A stretch of 64,000 nt of DNA, from positions 7,530 through 71,529 of the forward strand of contig JBKQRT010000031.1 in assembly GCA_052143895.1 (NCBI GenBank), in the 5' to 3' direction. The position numbers were made by a program, and so were the translations under genes. Below, one piece after another: positions 50,164 to 58,926 of this stretch. The DNA is from Bog-756 sp052143895 (lineage in GTDB: Bacteria; Actinomycetota; Acidimicrobiia; Acidimicrobiales; RAAP-2). The notes beneath the pieces were generated by a model. It was not told the origin of the DNA, ran no database searches, and saw only the letters and a list, made by a program, of their open reading frames with translations. Within the stretch, counting starts at the first letter, position 1. Every line of letters starts with the position of its first letter.

Positions 50164-51336
50164 GTGAACCTGGTCGACGTGGCCGTCGTGGCCGTCGTGG
50201 TGCTGGCGGCCATCCAGGGACTGCGGCTCGGTGCCGTCGTGCAGGTCCTCACGTACGGAGGCTTCCTGGTGGGCCTCTACCTCGGCGCCCTGGCGGCTTC
50301 CGTGACCGTCCGTTGGGTACACACCTCCTCGGCCCGCACCGTTGTCGCTCTCGCCACCATGGTTGGCATCGCCGTGTGCTGCGGTGTGGCCGGCCGGCTG
50401 CTCGGCGGGTTCCTCTTCCGTCGGGTGCACCGGGGCGTGGTGGGTTCGGTCGACTCCGCCCTCGGGGTAGTGGTGGCGATGGTCGCGTCACTCCTCGCGG
50501 CGTGGCTCCTGGCCAGCACCCTCGTCAACTCCTCCTCGTTGAGCCTCAACGCTGCTATCGACCGGTCGAGGATCATCCGGTCCCTCGACTCGATCCTCCC
50601 CGCGCCGCCGTCCGTCTTCTCGCAGGTGCAGGCCTTTCTGTCCGCCGAGGGGTTCCCACCTGTCTTCGCCCAGTTGGCACCGGCCTCGGCCGGTCCGGTG
50701 TCGCTGCCCGGGAACGCGCAGCTCGAGCAGGCGGTCAACCACGCCGGTGCGTCGACGGTCAAGATCATCGGCGACGGTTGCGGGCAGATCCAGGAGGGGT
50801 CGGGGTTCGTGGTGGCCCCCGGGGTGGTGGTGACCAACGCGCACGTGGTTGCCGGCATCGACCATCCACTGGTCGTGGACGACCACGGCCCCCACCCGAC
50901 GACGGTGCTGCTGTTCGACCCCTCCTACGATCTGGCGGTGATGCGGGTGACCGGGCTCGACGAGCCGGCGCTGTCCCTCGATCCGAGCCAGGTGCCTCGT
51001 GGTGTGGAAGCCGCCGTGCTCGGCTATCCGGAGGGCGGGCCCTTCACTGTGGACGCGGCCGGGATCATGGCGGAGTTCGAGGCCGAGGGGCGGGACATCT
51101 ACGGTCAGGGGCTCACCGTGCGCAACGTCTACGAGATCCAGGCCGTCGTCCGCCCGGGCAACTCGGGCGGTCCCCTGGTCCAGCCGGACGGACAGGTCAT
51201 CGGCGTGGTGTTCTCGCGCTCCACGACCAGCAACGACATCGGGTACGCGCTGACCTCGCCCGGGGTGCTCTCGCGGGTGGTCCGGGCCCTGTCGGTGTCG
51301 AGCCCGGTGGGCACCGGGCCCTGCTCCCCCGACTGA
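50164..51336 (+). CDS. marP: MarP-like membrane serine protease (CvpA domain plus trypsin-like domain)
   Basis: A 390-residue membrane protease, close in size to the mycobacterial acid-resistance protease MarP. The N-terminus has four hydrophobic helices of CvpA type (NLVDVAVVAVVVLAAIQGLRLGA). The periplasmic protease has catalytic His in VVTNAHVVAG, Asp in SYDLAVMRV, and Ser in RPGNSGGPLVQPD. Starts at GTG 50164 after GGGAG; the earlier in-frame part is not biased. In mycobacteria MarP cleaves peptidoglycan hydrolases to keep cytoplasmic pH in acid. Divergent from the RDD gene. Confidence 0.87.
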   Translation: MNLVDVAVVAVVVLAAIQGLRLGAVVQVLTYGGFLVGLYLGALAASVTVRWVHTSSARTVVALATMVGIAVCCGVAGRLLGGFLFRRVHRGVVGSVDSALGVVVAMVASLLAAWLLASTLVNSSSLSLNAAIDRSRIIRSLDSILPAPPSVFSQVQAFLSAEGFPPVFAQLAPASAGPVSLPGNAQLEQAVNHAGASTVKIIGDGCGQIQEGSGFVVAPGVVVTNAHVVAGIDHPLVVDDHGPHPTTVLLFDPSYDLAVMRVTGLDEPALSLDPSQVPRGVEAAVLGYPEGGPFTVDAAGIMAEFEAEGRDIYGQGLTVRNVYEIQAVVRPGNSGGPLVQPDGQVIGVVFSRSTTSNDIGYALTSPGVLSRVVRALSVSSPVGTGPCSPD

Positions 51337-51404
51337 CCCGAAGGGTCCGAACCGGGGCCGCCGGGAGGTGTCCGCCGTCGGTGGGCCCCGACTAGACATG
51401 GGGC

Positions 51405-53696
51405 ATGACGCTCCCCATCGAGGACTACGGGATCATCGGCGACCTGCACACCGCGGCACTGGTCGGGCGGGACGGGTCGATCGACTGGCTGTGCCTCCCC
51501 CGCTTCGACTCCGCCGCCTGTTTCGCCAAGCTGCTCGGTAACGAGGACCACGGTTCGTGGAAGTTGGCCCCCAAGGGCTCGCACGGTGCCACCCACCGGC
51601 ACTACCGGGGGGAGACCCTAGTGCTCGAGTCCGAGTTCGTAACCGACGAGGGAACGGTGCGGGTGGTCGACTGCATGCCCATCCGCCAGCAGTACCCGCA
51701 GGTGGTCCGCCTGGTCGAGGGCGTGCGCGGCAAGGTCACCATGGAGATGGCGCTGACCATCCGGTTCGGGTACGGACAGATCGTCCCCTGGGTCCGGAGG
51801 ACCGACGGCACGCTCAACGCCATCGCCGGCCCCGATGGCCTGTCCTTGTGGACACCGGTCGAGTACCACGGCCAGGACTTCTCGACGGTGGCGGAGTTCA
51901 CCGTGACGGAGGACCAGCAGATCCCCTTCTCCCTCACCTGGTTCCCGGCCAACGAGGTGCCACCGCGACCCATCGACTCGCGCTACGCCATCCAGGACAC
52001 CGAGCTGTGGTGGACCGACTGGGTGTCGCAGTGCACGTACCAGGGCGACTACCGGGACGCGGTGGTGCGCTCGCTGATCACCCTCAAGGCGCTGACCTAC
52101 GCCCCAACCGGCGGCATCGTGGCCGCCGCGACGACCTCGCTCCCCGAGTCGCTGGGTGGGAACCGCAACTGGGACTACAGGTTCTGTTGGCTGCGCGACG
52201 CCACGCTCACCCTCGAGTCCCTCATGCGTGGCGGGTTCTACCAGGAGGCGATGGCCTGGCGGAATTGGTTGCTCCGAGCCATCGCCGGCGACCCGTCGCA
52301 GATGCAGATCATGTACGGCGCCGCCGGTGAGCGTCGTCTGGACGAGTGGGAGATCGACTGGCTGCCTGGCTACGACCGGTCTGTCCCGGTCCGCATCGGC
52401 AACGCCGCCGCCGGGCAGTTCCAGCTCGACGTCTACGGGGAGGTGATGTCGGCCCTGTACGAGTCGGAGCCGGCCGGCGAGCCCGGTGACAGTCCGACCT
52501 GGGAGTTCCAGCTCTCCTTGATGGAATTCCTCCAGGACGGCTGGCGGGAGCCCGACGACGGGATCTGGGAGGTGCGGGGTCCACGTCGCCACTTCACCCA
52601 CTCGAAGGTCATGGCCTGGGTGGCCATCGACCGGGCCATCAAGACGGCCGAACGGTACAGGATGGAGGGGCCAATCGACCGGTGGAAGGAGATCCGCCAG
52701 GAGATCCACGACCAGGTCTGCGACCTCGGCTTCAACGCGGCGAAGGGGTCGTTCACCCAGTACTACGGATCGGACGAACTCGACGCCAGCCTGCTGATGA
52801 TCCCCCTGGTCGGATTCCTCCCGGCCCGAGATCCGCGGGTGCGGGGAACCATCGAGGCGGTCGAACGCGAACTGGTCGACGGTGGGTTCGTGCTGCGCTA
52901 TCGCACGGCCGACACCGGCGACGTCGACGGTCTCTCCGGCCGGGAAGGTGCATTCCTCGCCTGCTCGTTCTGGTTGGCCGACTGTCTTGCCATGCTGGGG
53001 CGGGGCCACGATGCGCGGCAGCTCCTCGACCGCCTCCTGGACCTGCGGAACGACCTCGGTCTGCTGTCCGAGGAGTACGACCCGGTGGCCGGGCGGCTGG
53101 TGGGTAACTTCCCCCAGGCGTTCTCCCACGTTTCGCTGGTCAACTCGGCGTCGAAGCTAGCCGGTCACGAGAAGCCGACCACGGATCACGTCATCCTCGG
53201 ACTTGCCCGGCGGGCGCTCACTCGAGGGAAGAGCGGGAGTCGCGAGCTCCACATGGGAGGCTTCTCGGCACACGATGCGCTGTCCAAGCTGATCGAGCAG
53301 GGCGGGGGCAGCCTTGCCGGCGCGAGCGATGGACCCACGGGCCGTGCCGCCACCCGAACCGCCGCCACCGCGGAGGACTCGGGTGCTGCGCTGGCCCCCC
53401 CGCGCCCGGCCCGCGCCCGTCCGACCCGCGCTCCCAGGGCCAAGAAGACCTCCTCGGTGGCCACCAAGGAAACAGTCGAGACGAGCCGGTCGGGAAGGTC
53501 GAAAGCGACCACGCCGGCTACGCCTGCCAAGAAGAAGGCGGCCAAGGCGGCCAAGGCGCCGGCTCGGACCGGCACGACGGCAAAGAAGGCGAAGGTGGCG
53601 AAGAAGTCGAAGGTGGCGGAGAAGACCACACCGGCGAAGAAGGCCAGTCGGGCATCGTCCCCGGTCACGGCCGCCCGCAAGGCGGTGACGAGGTAG
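51405..53696 (+). CDS. GH15 trehalase/glucoamylase-like enzyme with lysine-rich histone-like tail
   Basis: A 763-residue protein. The first about 600 residues match actinobacterial GH15 trehalases: IEDYGIIGDLHTAALVGRDG, IDWLCLPRFDS, NWDYRFCWLRDATLTL, WEIDWLPGYDRSVPVRIGNA, HFTHSKVMAWVAIDRA and FPQAFSHVSLVNSA. Mycobacterial relatives cleave trehalose and are about 640-670 residues. Residues about 640-763 form an Ala/Lys/Thr/Arg-rich low-complexity tail (TPAKKKAAKAAKAPAR) like histone H1 or mycobacterial HupB tails. No signal peptide. Follows MarP by 68 bases and may be a separate unit. Confidence 0.85.
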   Translation: MTLPIEDYGIIGDLHTAALVGRDGSIDWLCLPRFDSAACFAKLLGNEDHGSWKLAPKGSHGATHRHYRGETLVLESEFVTDEGTVRVVDCMPIRQQYPQVVRLVEGVRGKVTMEMALTIRFGYGQIVPWVRRTDGTLNAIAGPDGLSLWTPVEYHGQDFSTVAEFTVTEDQQIPFSLTWFPANEVPPRPIDSRYAIQDTELWWTDWVSQCTYQGDYRDAVVRSLITLKALTYAPTGGIVAAATTSLPESLGGNRNWDYRFCWLRDATLTLESLMRGGFYQEAMAWRNWLLRAIAGDPSQMQIMYGAAGERRLDEWEIDWLPGYDRSVPVRIGNAAAGQFQLDVYGEVMSALYESEPAGEPGDSPTWEFQLSLMEFLQDGWREPDDGIWEVRGPRRHFTHSKVMAWVAIDRAIKTAERYRMEGPIDRWKEIRQEIHDQVCDLGFNAAKGSFTQYYGSDELDASLLMIPLVGFLPARDPRVRGTIEAVERELVDGGFVLRYRTADTGDVDGLSGREGAFLACSFWLADCLAMLGRGHDARQLLDRLLDLRNDLGLLSEEYDPVAGRLVGNFPQAFSHVSLVNSASKLAGHEKPTTDHVILGLARRALTRGKSGSRELHMGGFSAHDALSKLIEQGGGSLAGASDGPTGRAATRTAATAEDSGAALAPPRPARARPTRAPRAKKTSSVATKETVETSRSGRSKATTPATPAKKKAAKAAKAPARTGTTAKKAKVAKKSKVAEKTTPAKKASRASSPVTAARKAVTR

Positions 53697-53787
53697 GCGA
53701 CATGTGCGCCGGTGAACGGACCCGCACGTCCCCGGGGGGCATCATGGAGGCCGTGAGCACACGCCCAGGCAACGTCGAGGCGGCTGC

Positions 53788-54783
53788 ATGAGCGGCACCC
53801 ACGGCCATCCGCACCGTCATCCCTTCGATCCGGATGGCCCTGGCACCCCGGACGCCAGCCGATCCGTCGCCGACGGGGTCATCGAGCTCGACACCCTCCT
53901 CGGCGGATGGCAGCAGGTGACGGCGGGCTACGTGATCGAGGGTGACGCGCCGGTACTCGTGGAGACCGGCAGCCAGAGTTCCGTCCCGGTGCTGCTGGCC
54001 CAGTTGGAGCACCTCGGCCTCGGTGCCGCCGACCTGGCCGGTGTGGTGGTCACCCACATCCACCTCGACCATGCAGGGGGCGTGGGCGACGTGGCCCGTG
54101 CGTTCCCCAAGGCGACGGTGTACGTCCATCCGAAGGGCGCCCGACACCTGGCCGACCCCACCCGATTGATCGATTCGGCGGCTCGTGTCTACGGACCGCT
54201 CCTCGACTCGCTCTACGGTCGCCTCGACCCCACCCCCCCCGAGCGGATCCACGTGCTCGAGGACGGGGAGTCCATTCCGGTCAGCTCGAACCGGTCGCTC
54301 GTCGCCGTGGACTCGCCCGGCCACGCCAAGCACCACGTCGCCCTGCACGACACGCTGAGCGGTGTCCTCTTCGCCGGGGATGCGGTGGGCGTGAAGCTCC
54401 CCGACGTCGGCGTGCTCCGCCCATCCACCCCGCCACCCGACTTCGACCTCGACCAGGCACTGCGTTCATTGGGACGATTCGGCGAGCGCCGGCCCACCGC
54501 GCTGGCCCTCGCTCACTACGGGCTGTTGGCCGATCCTCTGGCGGTGCTCGACGAAGCGGACGGGACCTTGCGGCACTGGGCGAGCGTGGCCGAGGCCGCC
54601 TTCCGGGACGGGCGCGACATCGCCGCCGCACTGGCTGAGGCGTTCGAGTCGGACCTCGACGGCGTCTCGGAGGAGCACCGGGAGAAGCTCGAGGTGATGA
54701 ACGGCGTCCATTCCAACGCCGCCGGGCTGTCGCGTTGGCTGACGACGCGAGGCGGCGATGCTCCTCGAGAGCCGGCACCCTGA
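53788..54783 (+). CDS. MBL-fold metallo-hydrolase
   Basis: A 331-residue metallo-beta-lactamase fold enzyme. Zinc motif VVVTHIHLDHAGG, later ligands in VDSPGHAKHHV (His) and VLFAGDAVGVKLPD (Asp), and ALAHYGLLADP. A helical C-terminal region of about 80 residues follows. The N-terminus is His-rich (GTHGHPHRHPF), with no signal. Could be a lactonase or phosphodiesterase. It is in the same direction as GH15 and the membrane esterase. Confidence 0.8.
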   Translation: MSGTHGHPHRHPFDPDGPGTPDASRSVADGVIELDTLLGGWQQVTAGYVIEGDAPVLVETGSQSSVPVLLAQLEHLGLGAADLAGVVVTHIHLDHAGGVGDVARAFPKATVYVHPKGARHLADPTRLIDSAARVYGPLLDSLYGRLDPTPPERIHVLEDGESIPVSSNRSLVAVDSPGHAKHHVALHDTLSGVLFAGDAVGVKLPDVGVLRPSTPPPDFDLDQALRSLGRFGERRPTALALAHYGLLADPLAVLDEADGTLRHWASVAEAAFRDGRDIAAALAEAFESDLDGVSEEHREKLEVMNGVHSNAAGLSRWLTTRGGDAPREPAP

Positions 54784-54913
54784 CCGGTTCGGAGGCACGA
54801 GGGGACGACGGTCGGGGAACCCCGTTCGTGCCACCCCGGACGGTAGGTTCTCCCGGTGAACACGTGACGACGCCCGCCGTGCCGGGGCGTCGCCCAGGGC
54901 AAGGGAGCCCACG

Positions 54914-56206
54914 GTGAACATCTCGATCGTCTCAGGCTGGCTCCCCGTCGTGATGGTCTGCGTCACCGTGGCGGTGCTCCTGGTCGCGCTCGATTGGCGC
55001 ACCGGTGGGTGGCGCCGGCAGCTCCTGATCGGGGTGCCGATGGCCATCGTGGTGACGGGGGTGGCCGTCCTGGTCCTCGAAGTCGGGTCGCTGGTCCCAT
55101 CGGACTTCCCGTGGACGGCGTTCGTCGGGGGATTCGCCTTCGTCCTGGCCGTCTGTGCCGTGGTGGTGGGGTGGCACGGTGCCGGCGGGGCCCGGCGCAC
55201 CGCAGGCGTGGTCGCCGCGGTGCTCACGCTGGTTGTGGCGGCCGGGGCCGTCAACGAACAGTCCGACTCCTATCCGACGCTGGGGCGCCTGGTCAGCTTC
55301 GACCCGGAGAACGCGGTCGACACCCCACAGCTCGCCCAGATGCGCGCCCAGGTCGCGGCCACCGGCAAGCTTCCCGACCAGGGAGTGGTGTTCACCGTCA
55401 CCATCCCGCCGACGGTCTCCCACTTCGCCACCCGACCCGCCTACGTCTACCTCCCCCCGGCCTGGTTCGCCAGGGTCAGGCCCTCCCTGCCGACGCTGGT
55501 CCTGCTGCCGGGGGAGCCCGGGAGCGCGTCGGACTGGTCGTCGAGCGGGGATGCGGACAACACCGCCGATGCGTTCGCCAAGGCCCACCACGGCGTGGCC
55601 CCGATCATCGTCATGCCGGACCCGAATGGCGTCAACACGGTCGACTCCGAGTGCGTCAACAGCAAGTTCGGAAACGCCGAGACCTACGTGTCCGTGGACG
55701 TACCCGCCTACGCGCGCAGCCGGCTCGCCGCGTCCACCGCTCCCGGCTCGCTGGCCATCGGCGGCCTGTCGGCCGGCGGGACCTGCTCGGTGATGCTGGC
55801 CCTGCGCCATCCGAAGGTGTACCCGACCTTCGCCAGCTATTCGGGATTCGCCTCGCCCCAGTACCAGAACGCGACGCTGGCCGTGACGATCGACACGCTC
55901 TTCGGTGGCTCGGAGTCCGACTTCGCCGCCCACGATCCCGCGCAGATCCTCCGGACCGGCACGTTCGACGGCCTGGCGGGATGGTTTGAAGTCGGCGACG
56001 AGGACACCGATCCGCTGGAAGCGGCCCAAAACCTCCAGCCCGAGGCCCTGAAGGCCGGGATCGCCACTTGTCTGGTGGTGGAGCCGGGCGGCCACGACTT
56101 CGATCTCTGGAGCCAGGCGCTCGAGGACTCGTTCCCGTGGCTCTGCTGGAGGCTCGGACTGACCCCCGAGCCGGCGCACGAGCCCGCCACCTGCGAGTCA
56201 CCGTGA
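54914..56206 (+). CDS. Membrane-anchored esterase (putative esterase / mycolyltransferase-like fold)
   Basis: A 430-residue protein. Four hydrophobic helices span residues 8-112. The external alpha/beta hydrolase part has LPTLVLLPGEPGS, IIVMPDPNGVNTVDSEC and LAIGGLSAGGTCSVMLALR (nucleophile Ser in GLSAGG), then a late His in VEPGGHDFDLW. This is the architecture of actinobacterial esterase-like proteins related to Ag85 and carbohydrate esterases. GTG 54914 follows AAGGGAG. Role may be in envelope ester chemistry. Confidence 0.75.
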   Translation: MNISIVSGWLPVVMVCVTVAVLLVALDWRTGGWRRQLLIGVPMAIVVTGVAVLVLEVGSLVPSDFPWTAFVGGFAFVLAVCAVVVGWHGAGGARRTAGVVAAVLTLVVAAGAVNEQSDSYPTLGRLVSFDPENAVDTPQLAQMRAQVAATGKLPDQGVVFTVTIPPTVSHFATRPAYVYLPPAWFARVRPSLPTLVLLPGEPGSASDWSSSGDADNTADAFAKAHHGVAPIIVMPDPNGVNTVDSECVNSKFGNAETYVSVDVPAYARSRLAASTAPGSLAIGGLSAGGTCSVMLALRHPKVYPTFASYSGFASPQYQNATLAVTIDTLFGGSESDFAAHDPAQILRTGTFDGLAGWFEVGDEDTDPLEAAQNLQPEALKAGIATCLVVEPGGHDFDLWSQALEDSFPWLCWRLGLTPEPAHEPATCESP

Positions 56207-56237
56207 CAGGCGGCGCTCAACCGAGGGGGCCGGATCG

Positions 56238-57143
56238 ATGAGCATCGTGTTCGCCCTCCTGGGGGCGTTCAGCCAGGCTCTCACCTCGGTGCTCCAGCGC
56301 CTGGCGAACGTCGCCGGCTCCGGCGAGAAGCGATCGGGCTGGAAGACCTTCCTCTATCTGATTCGTCAGCCCCTCTGGCTGTTGGGGATGGCGTGCATGG
56401 GGGGCACCTTCGTCTTCACTGCTCTGGCGCTCTACTTCGGCGAGTTGGCCACCGTGCAGCCGATCCTCGTCACGGAGCTCATCTTTACGCTGGCCCTGCG
56501 GGCCCTCTGGCTGCATGACTCGATCGCCAGCCGGACCTGGGGAGCGGCTGGCCTGCTCTGCGCCGGGCTCATCGGGTTCCTGGTGGTGGCGCATCCCCAG
56601 GAGGGGCACGGCCGTCCCTCGCCGACCGCGTGGGTGGTGGCGCTCAGCACTCGGGGGCTGGTGGTCGTGGCCCTGGTCGTCCTCAGCCGGTGGGGTTCGC
56701 CGGCGCGACGGGCCGCCCTACTGGGGGCAGCGGCCGCCCTGATCTGGGCCATCGACGCCGCCTTCGTAAAGGCGGCCACGCAGGTGCTGGCCCACGACGG
56801 ATGGTCGGGGCTCTTCCTGCACTGGCCCGTCTACGCGGTGGTGGTCAGCGGGGTGTTGGGGACCGTCCTCCTGGAGGCGGCGTTCGCCGCCGGTCCCCTG
56901 GCCGCCTCCCAGTCGGCGCTGCTCATCGTCGACCCGTTGGCCAGCATTGCCATCGGCATCGAGCTGTTCGGCGAGCAGCTCCGGAGCTCGCCTGCCGCCA
57001 TCGCCCTCGAAGTCCTCTTCCTCCTCGCCATGTTCGCGGGCGTGGTGCTGCTCAGCAGGTGGGCGCCACCGGAGATGGTTGCCCGATCCAAGCGGTCAAC
57101 CCGTCCGGCCGTCGCCGGCGACGTCGCCACGGGGCCGGTGTGA
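56238..57143 (+). CDS. DMT-family (EamA/NIPA-like) transporter
   Basis: A 301-residue membrane protein with about nine to ten hydrophobic helices in two repeats, the pattern of the drug/metabolite superfamily (FALLGAFSQALTSVLQRLAN at the start, GELATVQPILVTELIFTLAL mid, GPLAASQSALLIVDPLASIA in the second half). A cation or metabolite carrier is likely. Starts 31 bases after the esterase stop, same direction, so they may be co-transcribed. Confidence 0.75.
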   Translation: MSIVFALLGAFSQALTSVLQRLANVAGSGEKRSGWKTFLYLIRQPLWLLGMACMGGTFVFTALALYFGELATVQPILVTELIFTLALRALWLHDSIASRTWGAAGLLCAGLIGFLVVAHPQEGHGRPSPTAWVVALSTRGLVVVALVVLSRWGSPARRAALLGAAAALIWAIDAAFVKAATQVLAHDGWSGLFLHWPVYAVVVSGVLGTVLLEAAFAAGPLAASQSALLIVDPLASIAIGIELFGEQLRSSPAAIALEVLFLLAMFAGVVLLSRWAPPEMVARSKRSTRPAVAGDVATGPV

Positions 57144-57193
57144 CGGATCGTTCCGCCGGCAGGCCCGGCGACGACCGGCGACACGGCCGCCGC

Positions 57194-57226
57194 TCCGGCC
57201 CTGGTCCGGCCCTGGTCCGGCTCAGG
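57194..57226. repeat. 11-bp tandem repeat between convergent genes
   Basis: tccggccctgg occurs twice (57194-57204, 57205-57215) and a third, imperfect copy follows. It lies in the 78-bp gap between the DMT transporter and hisI ends. No stem is formed, so it is not a normal terminator. Confidence 0.7.
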
Positions 57227-57629
57227 GGTCCAGATTGGCGAGGGTCCCCGTCTCGAGGTCGAGCTGTCGGTAGAAGCAGTTGCGGGGCTCCCCGGCCCGG
57301 TTCCTCGTGTGGCAGATCCCACCTCGTCGGGGGCGGACGCGATAGACGAGCGAGTTCTGCTCGCAGTTGACCAGGAGCTCGCAGAGCTCGAAGGTCTCAC
57401 CGGAGGTCGCACCCTTTTCCCACAGCTCGTTGCGGGACGTGCTCCAGAACACCGCCGAGCGCGTCTCGATCGCCCGGTCCAGGGCCACGGCGTTCACGTA
57501 GGCGACGAGGATGACCTCGTTCGTTTCCACATGCTGCACGGCGCAGGGAACTACGTGGCTCCCCGACATGGCGTCGATCTTCGAGAAATTGACGCGGAGA
57601 TCACTGGTCTCTTCGAGTTCGGCTGTCAC
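57222..57629 (-). CDS. hisI: HisI-like phosphoribosyl-AMP cyclohydrolase with altered metal motif
   Basis: A 135-residue HisI-fold protein. The family line is clear: VNFSKIDAMSGSHVVPCAVQ, VILVAYVNAVALDRAIETRS, AVFWSTSRNELWEKGATSGE. Then, where canonical HisI has an Asp-triad (DCDGD) for Mg, this one has VNCEQNSLVYRV. The zinc Cys pair is kept (CHTRNRAGEPRNCFYRQL). The enzyme opens the adenine ring of PR-AMP in histidine synthesis, but the missing Asp residues make activity uncertain. The start at GTG 57629 is provisional; ATG 57569 would omit the first strand. No other his gene is near. Confidence 0.7.
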   Translation of the reverse strand: MTAELEETSDLRVNFSKIDAMSGSHVVPCAVQHVETNEVILVAYVNAVALDRAIETRSAVFWSTSRNELWEKGATSGETFELCELLVNCEQNSLVYRVRPRRGGICHTRNRAGEPRNCFYRQLDLETGTLANLDP

Positions 57630-57829
57630 CCCACGATGCTCGCACCTTTCGGCGTGGTACGTGGCGCCCGGCACGTCCGGACCGAGGTCGGAGCACCCCC
57701 GAACAGGCCCACGCGGCACCCCCAGATGGTGACGGACAGCCTCGCAGGTGCAAGCGCGGGCGTGCGCCGTGGCGCGTACAGTGTGCCGGATTGGCAGTGC
57801 TCGAACGACCTCCCGGGAGGTGAACTGAC

Positions 57830-58849
57830 GTGCGTCCCGCATCCTGCGTCCCGCTCGCGGCGTGCGTCGTTCTGGCCGTGGGACTGGCCGCCTGTGGCGG
57901 GACATCCGGCTCCCGGACGACCGTGGCACCGACCACGTCCGCCCCCATGGCTCCGGCGTCCTCCGTGCCGGCGACCGGTTCGCCGCTGCACTTCGGTGCT
58001 CCGCAGCATGTCGCCACCGGTGCCGGGCTGGTGTCGGTGTCGTGCGGGAGCGCCGCCTCCTGTGTGGCGCTCGACGCATCAGGCCGCGCCTATGTCTTCG
58101 ACGGCACGGGGTGGACGGGACCCACTCCGGCCGCGGGGCAGCCGCTCGGTCCCGGGTCCGTCTCCGTTTCGTGCACCAGCCCGTCCCTGTGCATGGCGGT
58201 GGCCACCGCCGGCAGTCAGATCGTCAGTTGGAACGGCCAGAGCTGGTCCGTCCCGGTCACCCTGGAGGGGGCAACCGGTCTCGAGGCCGTGGGGTGCGCC
58301 CCCACGGGGTACTGCGCGTCGGTGGACTCCGAGGGGAACGCGTTCGCCTTCGCCGGCCAGTCGTGGCAGGGCACCAGCGGGGACTGGGGATCGGTGTCGT
58401 CCATCTCCTGCGTCTCGTCGTCCTTCTGCATGTCGGTCTCCGGTGGGATCTCGCAGTGGAACGGCGAGGAGTGGACGATGCCCAACCCGTACACGAGCAC
58501 GTCCTCGTTCACCGGCGTCTCCTGCCCGTCGACTACGTTCTGCACCGCCGTCGACCAGGCAGGGGAGGCCCTCCAGTGGAACGGACAGGCATGGTCGGCC
58601 GCAGCGCACATCGGGCCGGGCCCGGTGTCGGCCACCACCAACAGCATCGGACTCACCGATGTGTCGTGCCCCACCGCGTCGTTCTGCACGGCGGTGGACA
58701 GCTCGGGAGGGGTCCTGCAGTGGAGCGGCGGGAACTGGAACCGCGCCGTCGTCGACGGCACCGACAAGCTCACCGGCGTCTCCTGCCCGACCGCCACCCT
58801 CTGCGTCGCCGTCGATCAGACCGGCAACGCCATCTACGGCCGGCCGTGA
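57830..58849 (+). CDS. Lipoprotein with seven Cys-pair propeller repeats
   Basis: A 339-residue lipoprotein. Signal LAACVVLAVGLAACGG has a good lipobox. After a Thr/Ser/Pro linker come seven units, each with VSC-x5-C: CGSAASC, CTSPSLC, CAPTGYC, CVSSSFC, CPSTTFC, CPTASFC and CPTATLC, followed by a VD-G-strand and WNGQ/W turn (ALQWNGQAWS). It is probably a seven-bladed propeller with one disulfide per blade. A GGGAGGTG site precedes GTG 57830. It is a distant paralogue of the protein at 47894-49219. Confidence 0.75.
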   Translation: MRPASCVPLAACVVLAVGLAACGGTSGSRTTVAPTTSAPMAPASSVPATGSPLHFGAPQHVATGAGLVSVSCGSAASCVALDASGRAYVFDGTGWTGPTPAAGQPLGPGSVSVSCTSPSLCMAVATAGSQIVSWNGQSWSVPVTLEGATGLEAVGCAPTGYCASVDSEGNAFAFAGQSWQGTSGDWGSVSSISCVSSSFCMSVSGGISQWNGEEWTMPNPYTSTSSFTGVSCPSTTFCTAVDQAGEALQWNGQAWSAAAHIGPGPVSATTNSIGLTDVSCPTASFCTAVDSSGGVLQWSGGNWNRAVVDGTDKLTGVSCPTATLCVAVDQTGNAIYGRP

Positions 58850-58870
58850 TCACCTGTGCCCGCACAACCT

Positions 58871-58903
58871 GACGACCTCCGTCCCCCGGGGACGGAGGTC
58901 GTC
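58871..58903. terminator. Bidirectional hairpin terminator
   Basis: A perfect inverted repeat with 16-base arms (gacgacctccgtcccc / ggggacggaggtcgtc) separated by one base, between the convergent genes ending at 58849 and 58927. No U-tract follows, as is common for GC-rich actinobacterial terminators. Confidence 0.75.
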
Positions 58904-58926
58904 GAATACCGCAGCGAGTGGTGGTG

